From an uncultured Eubacteriales bacterium (GTDB lineage Bacteria > Bacillota > Clostridia > Oscillospirales > Butyricicoccaceae): 23,725 bases of DNA. Below are positions 7,717 through 15,737 of the stretch, piece by piece. The translations under genes and the position numbers were made by a program. Location: contig CATJIY010000168.1 in NCBI GenBank assembly GCA_949740695.1, forward strand, positions 1 through 23,725, given 5' to 3'. The stretch's first letter is position 1. Every line of letters starts with the position of its first letter. Below the pieces are notes generated by a model, which saw only the letters and a program-made list of their open reading frames with translations, did no database searches and was not told the origin of the DNA.

Positions 7717-9038
7717 TGGGTTCTGCAAGGCAAACTGCTTTAGCGGCTTTGGCCGCTTTTCGCCGGCAGGGATCCTGGCCTGATCTCTATTTGAAAAAAG
7801 CCTGCGCGCCCTTGCGGCAGGAGGAGGCCGCTTTGGCTTCGGCCATCACTTATGGCGTGCTGCAAAACCGGGCCTGGCTGGATTTTTTGATTGGACAGTT
7901 TTCCATCCGTCCGGTGGAAAAGCTGACCCCGCAAGTGTTGGATGGATTGCGGATCGGGGCTTATCAGCTAATTTTTTTAGACCGGATTCCTCCAAGGGCG
8001 GCGGTAAACGAAACGGTAGAGCTGGTGAAACAGGCGGCGGGTCCTGGTCCGGCGGGCTATGCAAACGGCGTTTTGCGGGCGCTGGTCCGCCGGCTGGATG
8101 ACTTGCCGCCGGTTCCCCAGGATTCATTGTTGGATTATCTTTCCATTCGGTATAGTCATCCCAAATGGTTTGTGGGCAAGATGGTCAAGCGGTTGGGCGC
8201 TTCGGGGTGCGAAGAATTGCTTCAGGCGGATAACGCGCCAGCGCCGGCTACGGCTCGAGTGAATGTTAAAAAAATCAGTCGGGAAGCGTTGTTGGACCGG
8301 CTGGCTGGGGAGGGTATCGCAGCCCGGCCCCATCCGGATTTGCAAAATGGGCTGATTTTTGATACAATGAAAGGCGTACTTCACAGCGGAGCGTTGGAAG
8401 AAGGCTTATTTTATCTGCAAGATACTGCCAGCCAGCTGTGTGTGGAGGCTTTGGCCCCACAACCGGGGGAGACAGTTTTGGATCTTTGCGCCGCGCCGGG
8501 TGGGAAATCCCTGGCGGCGGGACAGCAGATGGATGACCGGGGCCGGCTTATATCCATGGATCTCTATCCGCACAAAGTGGCGCTCATCAAGGAAAACGCC
8601 GCTCGGAGCGGTTTATCCTGCCTGGAAAGCCATGTGGCAGACGCGTCGGTTTTTCAGCCTCAGTTGGAGGGGATTGCCGATGGGATTATCTGCGACGTTC
8701 CTTGCTCCGGTATGGGTGTGATTCGAAAAAAACCAGACGTGCGGTATAAGGATGGGGACGCGGTCAAAGCGCTGCCGCTCCTTCAGCGCAGGATTTTAGA
8801 AAACGCGTTTCATTACTTAAAACCTGGCGGCCGGCTGGTGTATTCCACTTGTACCTTGCTGCGGGAAGAAAATGAAAAAGTGGTAGAGGACTTGTTGGAA
8901 CATCAGAAGGGAGCGGTGCTGGAAGCCTTTTCCCTTCCAGGAATCGGGCCGGTAAAAGCCGGTTGGATTACCCTTTGGCCGCATATCCATGGTACGGATG
9001 GATTTTTTATGGCAAAACTCAGAAAAGCGAGCAATTGA
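7716..9038 (+). CDS. rsmB: 16S rRNA (cytosine-967-C5)-methyltransferase
   Basis: The 440-residue protein has the RsmB/Sun layout. An N-terminal NusB-like RNA-binding domain (about 1-140) precedes a SAM-dependent methyltransferase domain with VLDLCAAPGGKSL (about 254-266). The two catalytic-cysteine motifs follow: DVPCSGMGV (near 330) and YSTCTL (near 379). It methylates C967 of 16S rRNA in E. coli. The ATG at 7716 overlaps the stop of the upstream zinc peptidase. The next gene, rlmN, starts 2 bases after the stop. The run continues with another rRNA modifier, as in many Bacillota. Confidence 0.95.
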   Translation: MGSARQTALAALAAFRRQGSWPDLYLKKACAPLRQEEAALASAITYGVLQNRAWLDFLIGQFSIRPVEKLTPQVLDGLRIGAYQLIFLDRIPPRAAVNETVELVKQAAGPGPAGYANGVLRALVRRLDDLPPVPQDSLLDYLSIRYSHPKWFVGKMVKRLGASGCEELLQADNAPAPATARVNVKKISREALLDRLAGEGIAARPHPDLQNGLIFDTMKGVLHSGALEEGLFYLQDTASQLCVEALAPQPGETVLDLCAAPGGKSLAAGQQMDDRGRLISMDLYPHKVALIKENAARSGLSCLESHVADASVFQPQLEGIADGIICDVPCSGMGVIRKKPDVRYKDGDAVKALPLLQRRILENAFHYLKPGGRLVYSTCTLLREENEKVVEDLLEHQKGAVLEAFSLPGIGPVKAGWITLWPHIHGTDGFFMAKLRKASN

Positions 9039-9039
9039 T

Positions 9040-10083
9040 ATGGAAGAAAAGCAAAGCATCAAGTCGCTGCTCCCGGAAGAGCTGGAGGAGCAAATGGCCC
9101 AGATGGGGGAACCCCGCTACCGGGCGGGGCAGATATTTCGCTGGCTCCATCAGGGGGTGGCAAGCTTTTCCCAAATGAGTGATCTTTCTAAGGGATTGCG
9201 GGCCAAACTGGAACAAGGCTGGTATATTACCAAGCCTGAGATTTTGCGAAAGCAGGTTTCTCAGAGGGATGGTACGGTAAAATATTTGTTTGGCCTGGCG
9301 GATGGCAACAGCATTGAAACCGTGGTAATGCGGTATCGCCATGGCAACAGCGCTTGCCTTTCCACCCAAGCCGGATGCCGGATGGGCTGCGTGTTTTGCG
9401 CTTCCTTTGATCCGGCCCGCAGCAGGAACCTGACGCCCGCGGAGATTTTGGATGAGTTGTTGTTTGCGCAGGCGGACAGTGGACTAAAAATTTCCAATCT
9501 GGTACTGATGGGAACTGGGGAGCCGCTGGACAATTATGACAATGTGATGGCTTTTTTGAAATTGGTAAGCCGCCCAGGGGGCGTGAATATCGGCATGCGG
9601 CACATTTCGCTGTCTACCTGCGGCTTGGTCCCTATGATTGACCGGCTGGCGCAGGAAAAGCTTCAGCTGACCCTTTCGGTTTCTCTGCACGCGCCCAATG
9701 ACCAGCTGCGGTCCCAGCTGATGCCGGTGAATCGGAAGTATCCCCTGGATCAACTGATTCCGGCTTGCCGTCGCTATTTTTCTCAAACAGGGCGGAGAAT
9801 ATCCTTTGAATATGCGATGATCGACGGTATGACGGACACGATAGACTGCGCCCGGCAGCTGAATCGGCTTTTGGAGGGATTTCCCTGCCATATCAATCTG
9901 ATTCCGCTGAATCATGTGGAGGGATCGCCGCTGCGGCCTTCCAGCCGGGAGCAGCTGGAGCGATTTCAGGAGGTCCTCCTCCGCCGGGGGCAAAACGTGA
10001 CTGTGCGGAGGAGTTTGGGCGGCGATATTTCAGCGTCTTGCGGACAGCTGCGGCGGCAGCGTATCAAGGAGGTATCTCAATGA
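9040..10083 (+). CDS. rlmN: Dual-specificity rRNA/tRNA adenine-C2 methyltransferase
   Basis: The radical-SAM enzyme methylates A2503 of 23S rRNA and A37 of some tRNAs. In the 347-residue protein the cluster cysteines are C113, C117 and C120 (CRMGCVFC). The two catalytic cysteines are C106 (ACLSTQAGC) and C334 (ASCGQL), matching E. coli C118 and C355. GTGEPLDNYDNV and LSVSLHAPND are also present. The loop after the third cluster cysteine reads ASFDPARSRN instead of the usual glycine-containing form (as in ASTLGGLKRN). The start is the ATG at 9040, two bases after rsmB; the upstream open frame lies inside rsmB. The stop overlaps prpC by ATGA. Confidence 0.95.
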   Translation: MEEKQSIKSLLPEELEEQMAQMGEPRYRAGQIFRWLHQGVASFSQMSDLSKGLRAKLEQGWYITKPEILRKQVSQRDGTVKYLFGLADGNSIETVVMRYRHGNSACLSTQAGCRMGCVFCASFDPARSRNLTPAEILDELLFAQADSGLKISNLVLMGTGEPLDNYDNVMAFLKLVSRPGGVNIGMRHISLSTCGLVPMIDRLAQEKLQLTLSVSLHAPNDQLRSQLMPVNRKYPLDQLIPACRRYFSQTGRRISFEYAMIDGMTDTIDCARQLNRLLEGFPCHINLIPLNHVEGSPLRPSSREQLERFQEVLLRRGQNVTVRRSLGGDISASCGQLRRQRIKEVSQ

Positions 10084-10811
10084 GAGCTTGGGGATTGACA
10101 GATATCGGGATGGTTCGTGAGGTGAATCAGGATACCTTCCGGGTGGAATATAATCAGCAAACCGGCCGGGGGCTTTTTTTGGTGTGCGACGGAATGGGCG
10201 GCGCTAACGCTGGGGAGGTAGCCAGCGGGTTGGCGGCCGATCTGTTTTTGCGGAATATGGACGGCTGCTGGCGGCGGGGCAGGCCGGAGGAACTTCGGGA
10301 CCGGCTTGTGGAAGTTTATGACCAGGTGAATCAAGAGGTTTATACTGCCGCCGGGACAAACCAGGCTTACTCCGGCATGGGGACCACGATGGTGACGGCG
10401 CTCTGTGGGGATGGACAGGCATTGGTGGCCAACGTGGGGGACAGCCGGGCGTATTTTTTGGATTGTACCGGCATGCGGCAGATCACCGAGGATCATTCGT
10501 TGGTCACTGAGTTGGTAAAGCGAGGAGATTTGACCCCCTATCAAGCCAGCCGGCATCTCAGCCGCAGCGTGATTACCCGCGCCATTGGGGCGGAGGCTAC
10601 CGTTCAGTGCGATTTGTTTTCTCTGCGGACCGAGCCGGGGCAGTTTTTGCTGCTGTGCAGCGATGGTCTGATTCGGGAGGTGTCCGAACCGGAGATTTAT
10701 TACGAAGTGTTTCAGGCGGGGCGGCCGGACGCGGCCTGCGAACGGCTGGTTGATTTGGCAAAGCATCGGGGCGGCCGGGACAATATCACGGTTGTGCTGG
10801 TTGGGTTTTAA
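10080..10811 (+). CDS. prpC: PP2C-type protein phosphatase (PrpC/Stp)
   Basis: The 243-residue enzyme is a metal-dependent Ser/Thr phosphatase that reverses the action of the neighbouring PASTA kinase. It shows the bacterial PP2C motifs in order: the N-terminal TDIGMVREVNQDTF, DGMGGANAGE, the GMGTTMV segment, VGDSRAY, the LLLCSDGL motif and the C-terminal GGRDNITVVLV with metal-binding Asp. The ATG at 10080 overlaps the rlmN stop and has an AAGGAGGT site 7 bases upstream; the earlier in-frame start at 10038 lies inside rlmN. The prpC-prkC pair is conserved in Bacillota, where the two control cell-wall metabolism, germination and stress responses. Confidence 0.96.
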   Translation: MRAWGLTDIGMVREVNQDTFRVEYNQQTGRGLFLVCDGMGGANAGEVASGLAADLFLRNMDGCWRRGRPEELRDRLVEVYDQVNQEVYTAAGTNQAYSGMGTTMVTALCGDGQALVANVGDSRAYFLDCTGMRQITEDHSLVTELVKRGDLTPYQASRHLSRSVITRAIGAEATVQCDLFSLRTEPGQFLLLCSDGLIREVSEPEIYYEVFQAGRPDAACERLVDLAKHRGGRDNITVVLVGF

Positions 10812-10822
10812 GGAGGTCCATC

Positions 10823-12808
10823 ATGGATAAGTTTATCGGAACGATGCTGGACAACCGCTACGAGCTGCTGGAGGTTATCGGCGTGGGCGGCACCGCTGTG
10901 GTTTATAAAGCAAAGTGCCACCGGCTGAACCGGTATGTGGCGGTTAAAATCCTCAAGGATGCGTATGCCTCTGACGAGGAGTTTCGCCGGAAATTTCACG
11001 ATGAGGCCCAGGCGGTGGCGATGCTGTCTCATCCCAATATTGTCAATGTTTACGATGTTTCCAGGTCAGGGAACATTGAGTACATCGTCATGGAGCTGAT
11101 CGACGGGATTACGTTGAAGGAATACCTCAGCCGCCGGGGCCAGCTGTCGCCAAAAGAGGTGGCGGTTTTTACCACGCAGATTGCCCGGGCGCTGGAACAT
11201 GCCCATGACCATAATATCATCCATCGGGATATCAAGCCGCAAAATATTATGTTGCTGCGGGATGGAACGGTAAAGGTGGCCGACTTTGGAATCGCGCATT
11301 TTGCCGCCAGGGAAACCACCTATAACAAGGGTGAGGCTATCGGGTCGGTGCATTATGTTTCTCCCGAACAGGCCAAGGGCAGTCATGTGGATAACCGCGC
11401 CGATCTGTACTCTCTGGGAGTGGTGATGTATGAGATGATTACCGGACGGCTGCCTTTTGAGGGGGATTCGCCGGTTTCGATCGCTCTTCAGCACATCAAT
11501 TCCATTGCGGTGTCCCCCTCGGTCTTTGCGGAAAATGTGTCGCCTATGCTGGAGGAAATGACTATGAAGGCGATGAATCCGGTCCTTTCTAAGCGGTATG
11601 CTTCCGCTGGGCAGCTTTTGCGGGATTTGGAGGCCTTTCAAAACGAGCAGCAGTTCCGGTTGAATATTTCGCGAGAGGAATGTCCCATCATGGACGATGG
11701 GGAAAACGACCTGGACGCCACTCGAAAGCTGAACAATACCGGAGAGGTAGCTGCTTTGCTGGAGGCTGAAAACCGTAACGCCGTTCAAAACCGGCCGGAG
11801 CAGTTGGAGCGGTCCATCTTAGAGGAGGAAGAAGCCATGCCGAAACAGAAAAAGAAGAAAACGCCTTTGTCTGGCGCGTTGATTTTCAGTATTTTGGCGA
11901 TTGTGGTATTTTGCGTTGGCGCGGCGGCTTTTGTCAACGCGGTTTTGAATCCCTTTGACCGGGAGGATGACAGCCGGTTATCCGCTCCTCCGCTGGTGGG
12001 AGAATATTTTTCCCAAGTAGTGGGCGATTCCAAATATGCCGACGTGGAAATTGTGGAAGGGGAATATGTTTATAACGAGACAGTAGACGCGGGAAAGATC
12101 ATTCAGCAGTCTCCAGAAGCCGGACATAAAATGGAAAAAGGCGGAAAGATCACGGTTACCATCAGCCGGGGCGCCAAAACCTTTCATCTGCCCAAGTATG
12201 TGAACCAGGAAGCCCGGCAGGTCAAGATCGAGCTGGAGCGTTTGGGGATTGTTTGTGTGGAAAATCCCCCTGAGTTTGACGATGAGGTGCAAAACGGCTA
12301 CGTATTGCGCACCGATCCCGGCGAGGGGGCTGAGCTGACCGCCGGCGATACGGTGACACTGACGGTAAGCAAGGGGCCAGAGGTCGTGCTGGTGGATATG
12401 CCGGATTTGATGGGCTGTTCGGAAGCCGAGGCCCTTACCCGGTTGGAGGCCGCCGGCTTGGAGTGGGAAGACCCCACCTATGAAGAGTACGAAGGTACTT
12501 CCGGGCAGGTGATCCGGCAGAGTATTGAAAAGGGAACCCAGGTGGAAAAAGGCTCTGTGGTTACCTTTGTGCTTAGCAAGGAGCCGGAGCGTCCGCCCGA
12601 GGTTACAGTGCCTTATCGGATCTTTTTGATCGAGAGCGTAGATCTGATCCAAGTAGAAGTTTTGATGGATGGAAAAACGGTGGACAGCAGCACCCATAAT
12701 TCCAGCGAGATATCTTATTCCATTAGTATTTCCGCTCCCGCCGGCCAGCACCACATGCAGGTTTATCAAAATGGAGAACTAACTGCGGACGAATGGGTGA
12801 CCCTTTGA
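10823..12808 (+). CDS. prkC: PASTA-domain Ser/Thr protein kinase
   Basis: The 661-residue membrane kinase is complete. The kinase domain covers about 11-275: glycine loop GVGGTAVV, K42, E61, the catalytic loop HRDIKPQN with D136, DFG at 154-156, and the GSVHYVSPEQ activation segment. A juxtamembrane stretch with acidic and Lys-rich parts leads to one membrane segment (349-372). Three extracellular PASTA repeats follow (about 388-450, 452-518, 522-588), which in relatives bind peptidoglycan fragments. About 70 further residues (590-661) form a beta-rich looking domain I do not recognise. The start has an AAGGAGGT site. The gene follows prpC by 11 bases and overlaps rsgA by TGATG. Confidence 0.96.
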   Translation: MDKFIGTMLDNRYELLEVIGVGGTAVVYKAKCHRLNRYVAVKILKDAYASDEEFRRKFHDEAQAVAMLSHPNIVNVYDVSRSGNIEYIVMELIDGITLKEYLSRRGQLSPKEVAVFTTQIARALEHAHDHNIIHRDIKPQNIMLLRDGTVKVADFGIAHFAARETTYNKGEAIGSVHYVSPEQAKGSHVDNRADLYSLGVVMYEMITGRLPFEGDSPVSIALQHINSIAVSPSVFAENVSPMLEEMTMKAMNPVLSKRYASAGQLLRDLEAFQNEQQFRLNISREECPIMDDGENDLDATRKLNNTGEVAALLEAENRNAVQNRPEQLERSILEEEEAMPKQKKKKTPLSGALIFSILAIVVFCVGAAAFVNAVLNPFDREDDSRLSAPPLVGEYFSQVVGDSKYADVEIVEGEYVYNETVDAGKIIQQSPEAGHKMEKGGKITVTISRGAKTFHLPKYVNQEARQVKIELERLGIVCVENPPEFDDEVQNGYVLRTDPGEGAELTAGDTVTLTVSKGPEVVLVDMPDLMGCSEAEALTRLEAAGLEWEDPTYEEYEGTSGQVIRQSIEKGTQVEKGSVVTFVLSKEPERPPEVTVPYRIFLIESVDLIQVEVLMDGKTVDSSTHNSSEISYSISISAPAGQHHMQVYQNGELTADEWVTL

Positions 12809-13704
12809 TGGAGGAGCGCCGGCAGGGTGTGATTCTGAAAGGAATCGGCGGCAATTATGAAGTGGCCTGGGAGAGCGGCGTTCTGCGGTGCCGGGCCAGC
12901 GCAAAGCTGCGGCGGAACGGCGTGCTTTCTGTGGGGGACCGGGTGGTATTTCGTCTGACGGGGAAAGAGGGCTATCTTTTAGAGCGCCTTCCTCGAAAAA
13001 ATATTCTTATTCGTCCCGCTATCGCGAATATTGACCAGTTGATCATCCTGGCGTCTCAGGCTCCGCCGGTGACCGACCCTTATTTGGTGGACCAAGTGGC
13101 GGCAGTGGCGCTTTGTCAGGGGATTCAGCCGGTGATTGTTTTGAGCAAATGCGATCTGCATCCCAGCCGGGAACTGGAGCGGGCTTATCGTTTGGCGGGC
13201 TTTCCAGTGGTGCGGGCCAGCGCCCTTACCGGAGAGGGAATCGCTGCGCTGCAAGGGCTGTTAGCTGGTAAGATCAGCGCCTTTACCGGCAATTCCGCCA
13301 TTGGAAAGTCCAGCCTGCTTAACCGGCTGGACGGCCGGTTTTCCCTTCAGGTGGGGGATATGAGTAAAAAAATTGCCCGGGGAAAAAACACCACCCGCCA
13401 CGTGGAGCTGCTGCCGTTGGAAAGCGGCGGGCTGGTGGCCGACACTCCAGGATTTTCTATCTTTGACGCGGCCAGCGTGGAACGGTTGGAAGGAGAGATT
13501 CTGACTCGATTTTTTCCGGAGATTCACCGGCTGTTTGGACAATGCCGGTTTTCTGACTGCACCCATCGAAAGGAGCCTGATTGCGCGGTGCGAAAGGCGG
13601 TGGAGCAGGGAGAGATTGCCCAAAGCCGCTATCAGAGTTATTGCCAGCTGCAGGAATATGTCTCCCGGCAAAAGCCCTGGGAGAGTCGAAAAGGAAAGCT
13701 CTGA
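12808..13704 (+). CDS. rsgA: Ribosome small-subunit-dependent GTPase A
   Basis: RsgA is a circularly permuted GTPase that checks late 30S subunit assembly. In the 298-residue protein an N-terminal OB fold (about 1-65) precedes the permuted G domain: G4 as SKCD (113-116), G1 GNSAIGKSS (161-169) and G3 DTPG (212-215). A C-terminal zinc site is formed by C246, C251, H253 and C259. The G1 loop reads NSAIGKSS where many relatives have SSGVGKSS, but the key Gly-Lys-Ser is kept. I chose the ATG at 12808, overlapping the prkC stop; 12793 would add five residues. The rpe and thiN genes that often follow rsgA are not here. Confidence 0.95.
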   Translation: MEERRQGVILKGIGGNYEVAWESGVLRCRASAKLRRNGVLSVGDRVVFRLTGKEGYLLERLPRKNILIRPAIANIDQLIILASQAPPVTDPYLVDQVAAVALCQGIQPVIVLSKCDLHPSRELERAYRLAGFPVVRASALTGEGIAALQGLLAGKISAFTGNSAIGKSSLLNRLDGRFSLQVGDMSKKIARGKNTTRHVELLPLESGGLVADTPGFSIFDAASVERLEGEILTRFFPEIHRLFGQCRFSDCTHRKEPDCAVRKAVEQGEIAQSRYQSYCQLQEYVSRQKPWESRKGKL

Positions 13705-14086
13705 AAATGTTTTTCATGGGAAAGGTTTTGCGGATAAGGGGAAGACCGTATAAAGGAACTGGAAGCAAACCATTTTTCTCAGGACACATGATTTTATTTT
13801 CCGCCCAAGAAAATTTCTCTGTATTGCAGGGAAACAGATGCGTTGGCGCAAAAAGGATATGACGGATACCGTTCCTGTTTGGTAATCCTGGCAGAGCGCT
13901 GTATGGGGCAGGTTTTTGAACATGTTCAGAAACCTGTTTCCATAACAGGAGGCGACTCCTTGTAACGGATGGTTATCCTCCTATAAAAAAATGATAAGAG
14001 CATGGCAGACATGAAAAGAGGTTCGGTTGTTGCATAGTTTCTCTCATCGCCGCATATGGATAGACCAACGATGGGAGGAAAGCGCT
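13705..14086. other. 382-base gap without a convincing gene, rich in hairpins
   Basis: This is the longest non-coding stretch in the window and is visibly richer in A and T than its flanks. No open frame in it resembles a known protein, and no match to a common riboswitch core is evident by eye. It holds several inverted repeats: TTTCTCTG/CAGGGAAA at 13814-13834, ACGG/CCGT near 13862-13872, and the dense group at 13909-13982 described separately. A TATAAA at 13749-13754 has no good -35. The last part holds the ribosome binding site GGGAGGAA for the next gene. It may be a leader of the SPOCS gene, a small RNA gene, or the remnant of lost genes. Confidence 0.5.
13909..13982 (+). promoter_or_regulatory. 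Chain of overlapping, mutually exclusive hairpins
   Basis: Four inverted repeats overlap one another. (A) 13909-13936: CAGGTTTTTGAA, loop CATG, TTCAGAAACCTG, 12 pairs with one G-T. (B) 13933-13949: CCTGTT, loop TCCAT, AACAGG. (C) 13947-13960: AGGAG, loop GCGA (a GNRA-type tetraloop), CTCCT. (D) a long-range pairing of AGGAGG (13947-13952) with CCTCCT (13977-13982) that would enclose TAAC/GTTA. A and B share CCTG; B, C and D share AGG. Such a layout can switch between states in an RNA, but no ligand or function is shown. Hairpin A followed by TTT could also serve as a weak terminator after rsgA. Confidence 0.4.
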
Positions 14087-15574
14087 ATGGAATTGATTCA
14101 AAACAGCTATGAACAATATACCCTTTTGACCCAGACCGAACAGCAGCGAGAGGTATCTATGGAAGTTATCGTTCCAGATACGCAGGCTGATGTGTTCAGC
14201 GTATTGACCACAGTTGCGCTGTGCCAGATCAAACAAAAAACGGTGGGACAGAACCGGGTGGTGGTAGAAGGCGCCGCCGAGCTAGAGGCGCTTTGTCAGG
14301 AAGAAAGCGAGGACCGGTGGCAGCGAGTGCGGGGAAGCGTCCCTTTTTCGCTGGAAATTGAGGCGGCAGGCTGCCGGGAGGATAGCGTCGCCCAGCTGCG
14401 GATGGAGGTGCTCCGATGCGACGCTCAGATCCGCAATCCCCGCAAACTTCAGCTGACAGCCCAGCTGGGCGCGTCGGTACAAATTTTTCAAAAAAGTCCT
14501 TTTACCGTTACTGAAAGCGCCGGCGGCAGCGAGGAAGAGGATATCCAACTGCTGTGCGATACGGTGGAGCTGGAAGTTTTGCGGATGGTCAACGAAAAAA
14601 AGCTGGTAGCCGCCGACGAGCTTCAAACCGCCAATCTGGGCCAATTGCTGCAATATGCAGTGGATTGGCGGCAGGAAGAGCAGCGGATTCTCAGCGGAAA
14701 GGTGATGCTGCGGGGCAGCGCCTGTATTCAGGCGGTCTTTTTCCAGGAAGGGCAGATGAAAACCCAGGAATATCAGATCCCCTTTTCTCAAGTGTTGGAA
14801 TGTGAAGGCGTGGAACCGGGAGACAGCGTGACGGTGGAATATCAAACGCTGCAATCTCAGGTGACTTTGCTAGAGGGAGACGCGCCGGCGCTTTCCTGTA
14901 ATTTAACTGGTTGCGCTACCGCCTGCGTGGTGCGGCGGATGCGGTTTTCCGTATTGCAGGATCTTTACAGCACCCGGTTTGAGACCCAATGCCAGCGGGA
15001 GCAGCTGGCCTGTCCGGCATGGAAATGCTTTGAACAAACCATCCCGGTGGATGAAGTTTGTCAACCCCAGGAGCCGGCGGCCTCTGTGATGGATTGCCGC
15101 TGCCGCGCCCGGGGATTTGTGGATGACGCCGGCCGGATGGGCGGTATTTATACTTTCCGGCTGCTGTATTGCTGCGAGGCCGGGCGGTTGCACTGTACCG
15201 AGCATACTGTGAAAGTGGTGTGCGACAACCCAGTGGAGGCCAGTCAATTGTCTGTTCGGGCGGGCTGGCAGCAAGTGAACGCCCAAGCTGACGGCGGAAG
15301 CATCCGTATTCGCTTCATTGCCCTGCTGCAAGGTCGCGGATTGGTGTGTCAGCCTTGTATGCAGGTGGATCAATGCCAACTGGACGAAGAGAACCGCCGC
15401 CAGGCGCCCCCTGCGGGCACGCTGGTGTTGCGGGCTGTGGAGGAACAAGAGACCGTTTGGGGCATTGCCAAGCAATACGGCAGCCGGGCTGCTCAGATTT
15501 TGGCGGCGAACAAATTGGAGCCGGCGGCAAAGCTTACGCCGGGCCAGCTGATGATTATTCCTTTTTCCGGATAA
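14087..15574 (+). CDS. sipL: SPOCS (DUF3794) and LysM protein, SipL-like spore coat factor
   Basis: The 495-residue protein has the architecture of C. difficile SipL, which binds SpoIVA and anchors the spore coat around the forespore. An N-terminal SPOCS/DUF3794 region (MEVIVPDTQADV and the following beta-rich part) is followed by a second SPOCS-like region in the middle. A divergent third copy covers about 340-430, and a C-terminal LysM module about 445-493 (VEEQETVWGIAKQYG, ending LMIIPFSG). No signal peptide is seen, consistent with a mother-cell coat protein. The ATG at 14087 has GGGAGGAA upstream; the frame is open to a TTG at 14027 without support. Order and length fit SipL, but the symbol rests on architecture only. 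It is transcribed alone and ends at a hairpin. Confidence 0.82.
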   Translation: MELIQNSYEQYTLLTQTEQQREVSMEVIVPDTQADVFSVLTTVALCQIKQKTVGQNRVVVEGAAELEALCQEESEDRWQRVRGSVPFSLEIEAAGCREDSVAQLRMEVLRCDAQIRNPRKLQLTAQLGASVQIFQKSPFTVTESAGGSEEEDIQLLCDTVELEVLRMVNEKKLVAADELQTANLGQLLQYAVDWRQEEQRILSGKVMLRGSACIQAVFFQEGQMKTQEYQIPFSQVLECEGVEPGDSVTVEYQTLQSQVTLLEGDAPALSCNLTGCATACVVRRMRFSVLQDLYSTRFETQCQREQLACPAWKCFEQTIPVDEVCQPQEPAASVMDCRCRARGFVDDAGRMGGIYTFRLLYCCEAGRLHCTEHTVKVVCDNPVEASQLSVRAGWQQVNAQADGGSIRIRFIALLQGRGLVCQPCMQVDQCQLDEENRRQAPPAGTLVLRAVEEQETVWGIAKQYGSRAAQILAANKLEPAAKLTPGQLMIIPFSG

Positions 15575-15593
15575 GATATTTTTTCATAAGAGC

Positions 15594-15623
15594 AAAGCGG
15601 ACCGGGATCAGCTGGTCCGCTTT
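15594..15623 (+). terminator. Likely terminator after the SPOCS/LysM gene
   Basis: A perfect 10-base-pair stem (AAAGCGGACC and GGTCCGCTTT) encloses a 10-base loop, 20 bases after the stop codon. The T-run is short (TTT, then GGCTT), so termination may be partial. A new promoter starts 58 bases further on. Confidence 0.55.
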
Positions 15624-15680
15624 GGCTTGCCGTTTGCCCCGGCGGGGGTTTGGAGGGGAGAAGGAATTTTGTTTTGCCTG

Positions 15681-15709
15681 TTGACTTTCCCAGTGAGAAA
15701 CGGTATCAT
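15681..15709 (+). promoter_or_regulatory. Sigma-A type promoter for the HAD/P1 peptidase pair
   Basis: A -35 TTGACT at 15681-15686 and a -10 TATCAT at 15704-15709 are separated by exactly 17 bases. The predicted transcript start would be about 20 bases before the ATG of the HAD gene at 15738. Confidence 0.7.
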
Positions 15710-15737
15710 AGGAACTGCGGAAAAACGAGGTGACGGC

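Noticed and set aside
13749..13754. TATAAA as a promoter downstream of rsgA
   Set aside because: The matching -35 position has TTTTGC, which is poor, and no gene follows at a suitable distance.
13535..13923. Small open frames in both strands around the rsgA end
   Set aside because: They overlap rsgA or the structured gap, lack good ribosome binding sites and resemble no protein I know.
13840..13935. Possible riboswitch (cyclic-di-GMP or other common class) in the gap
   Set aside because: Short matches to core elements are scattered and out of order; no known aptamer core can be assembled by eye.
14009..14040. Sigma-E-like -10 CATAGTTT before the SPOCS/LysM gene
   Set aside because: The -10 fits CATAnnnT and the position is plausible, but no acceptable -35 lies at the right distance, so I do not list it as a promoter.
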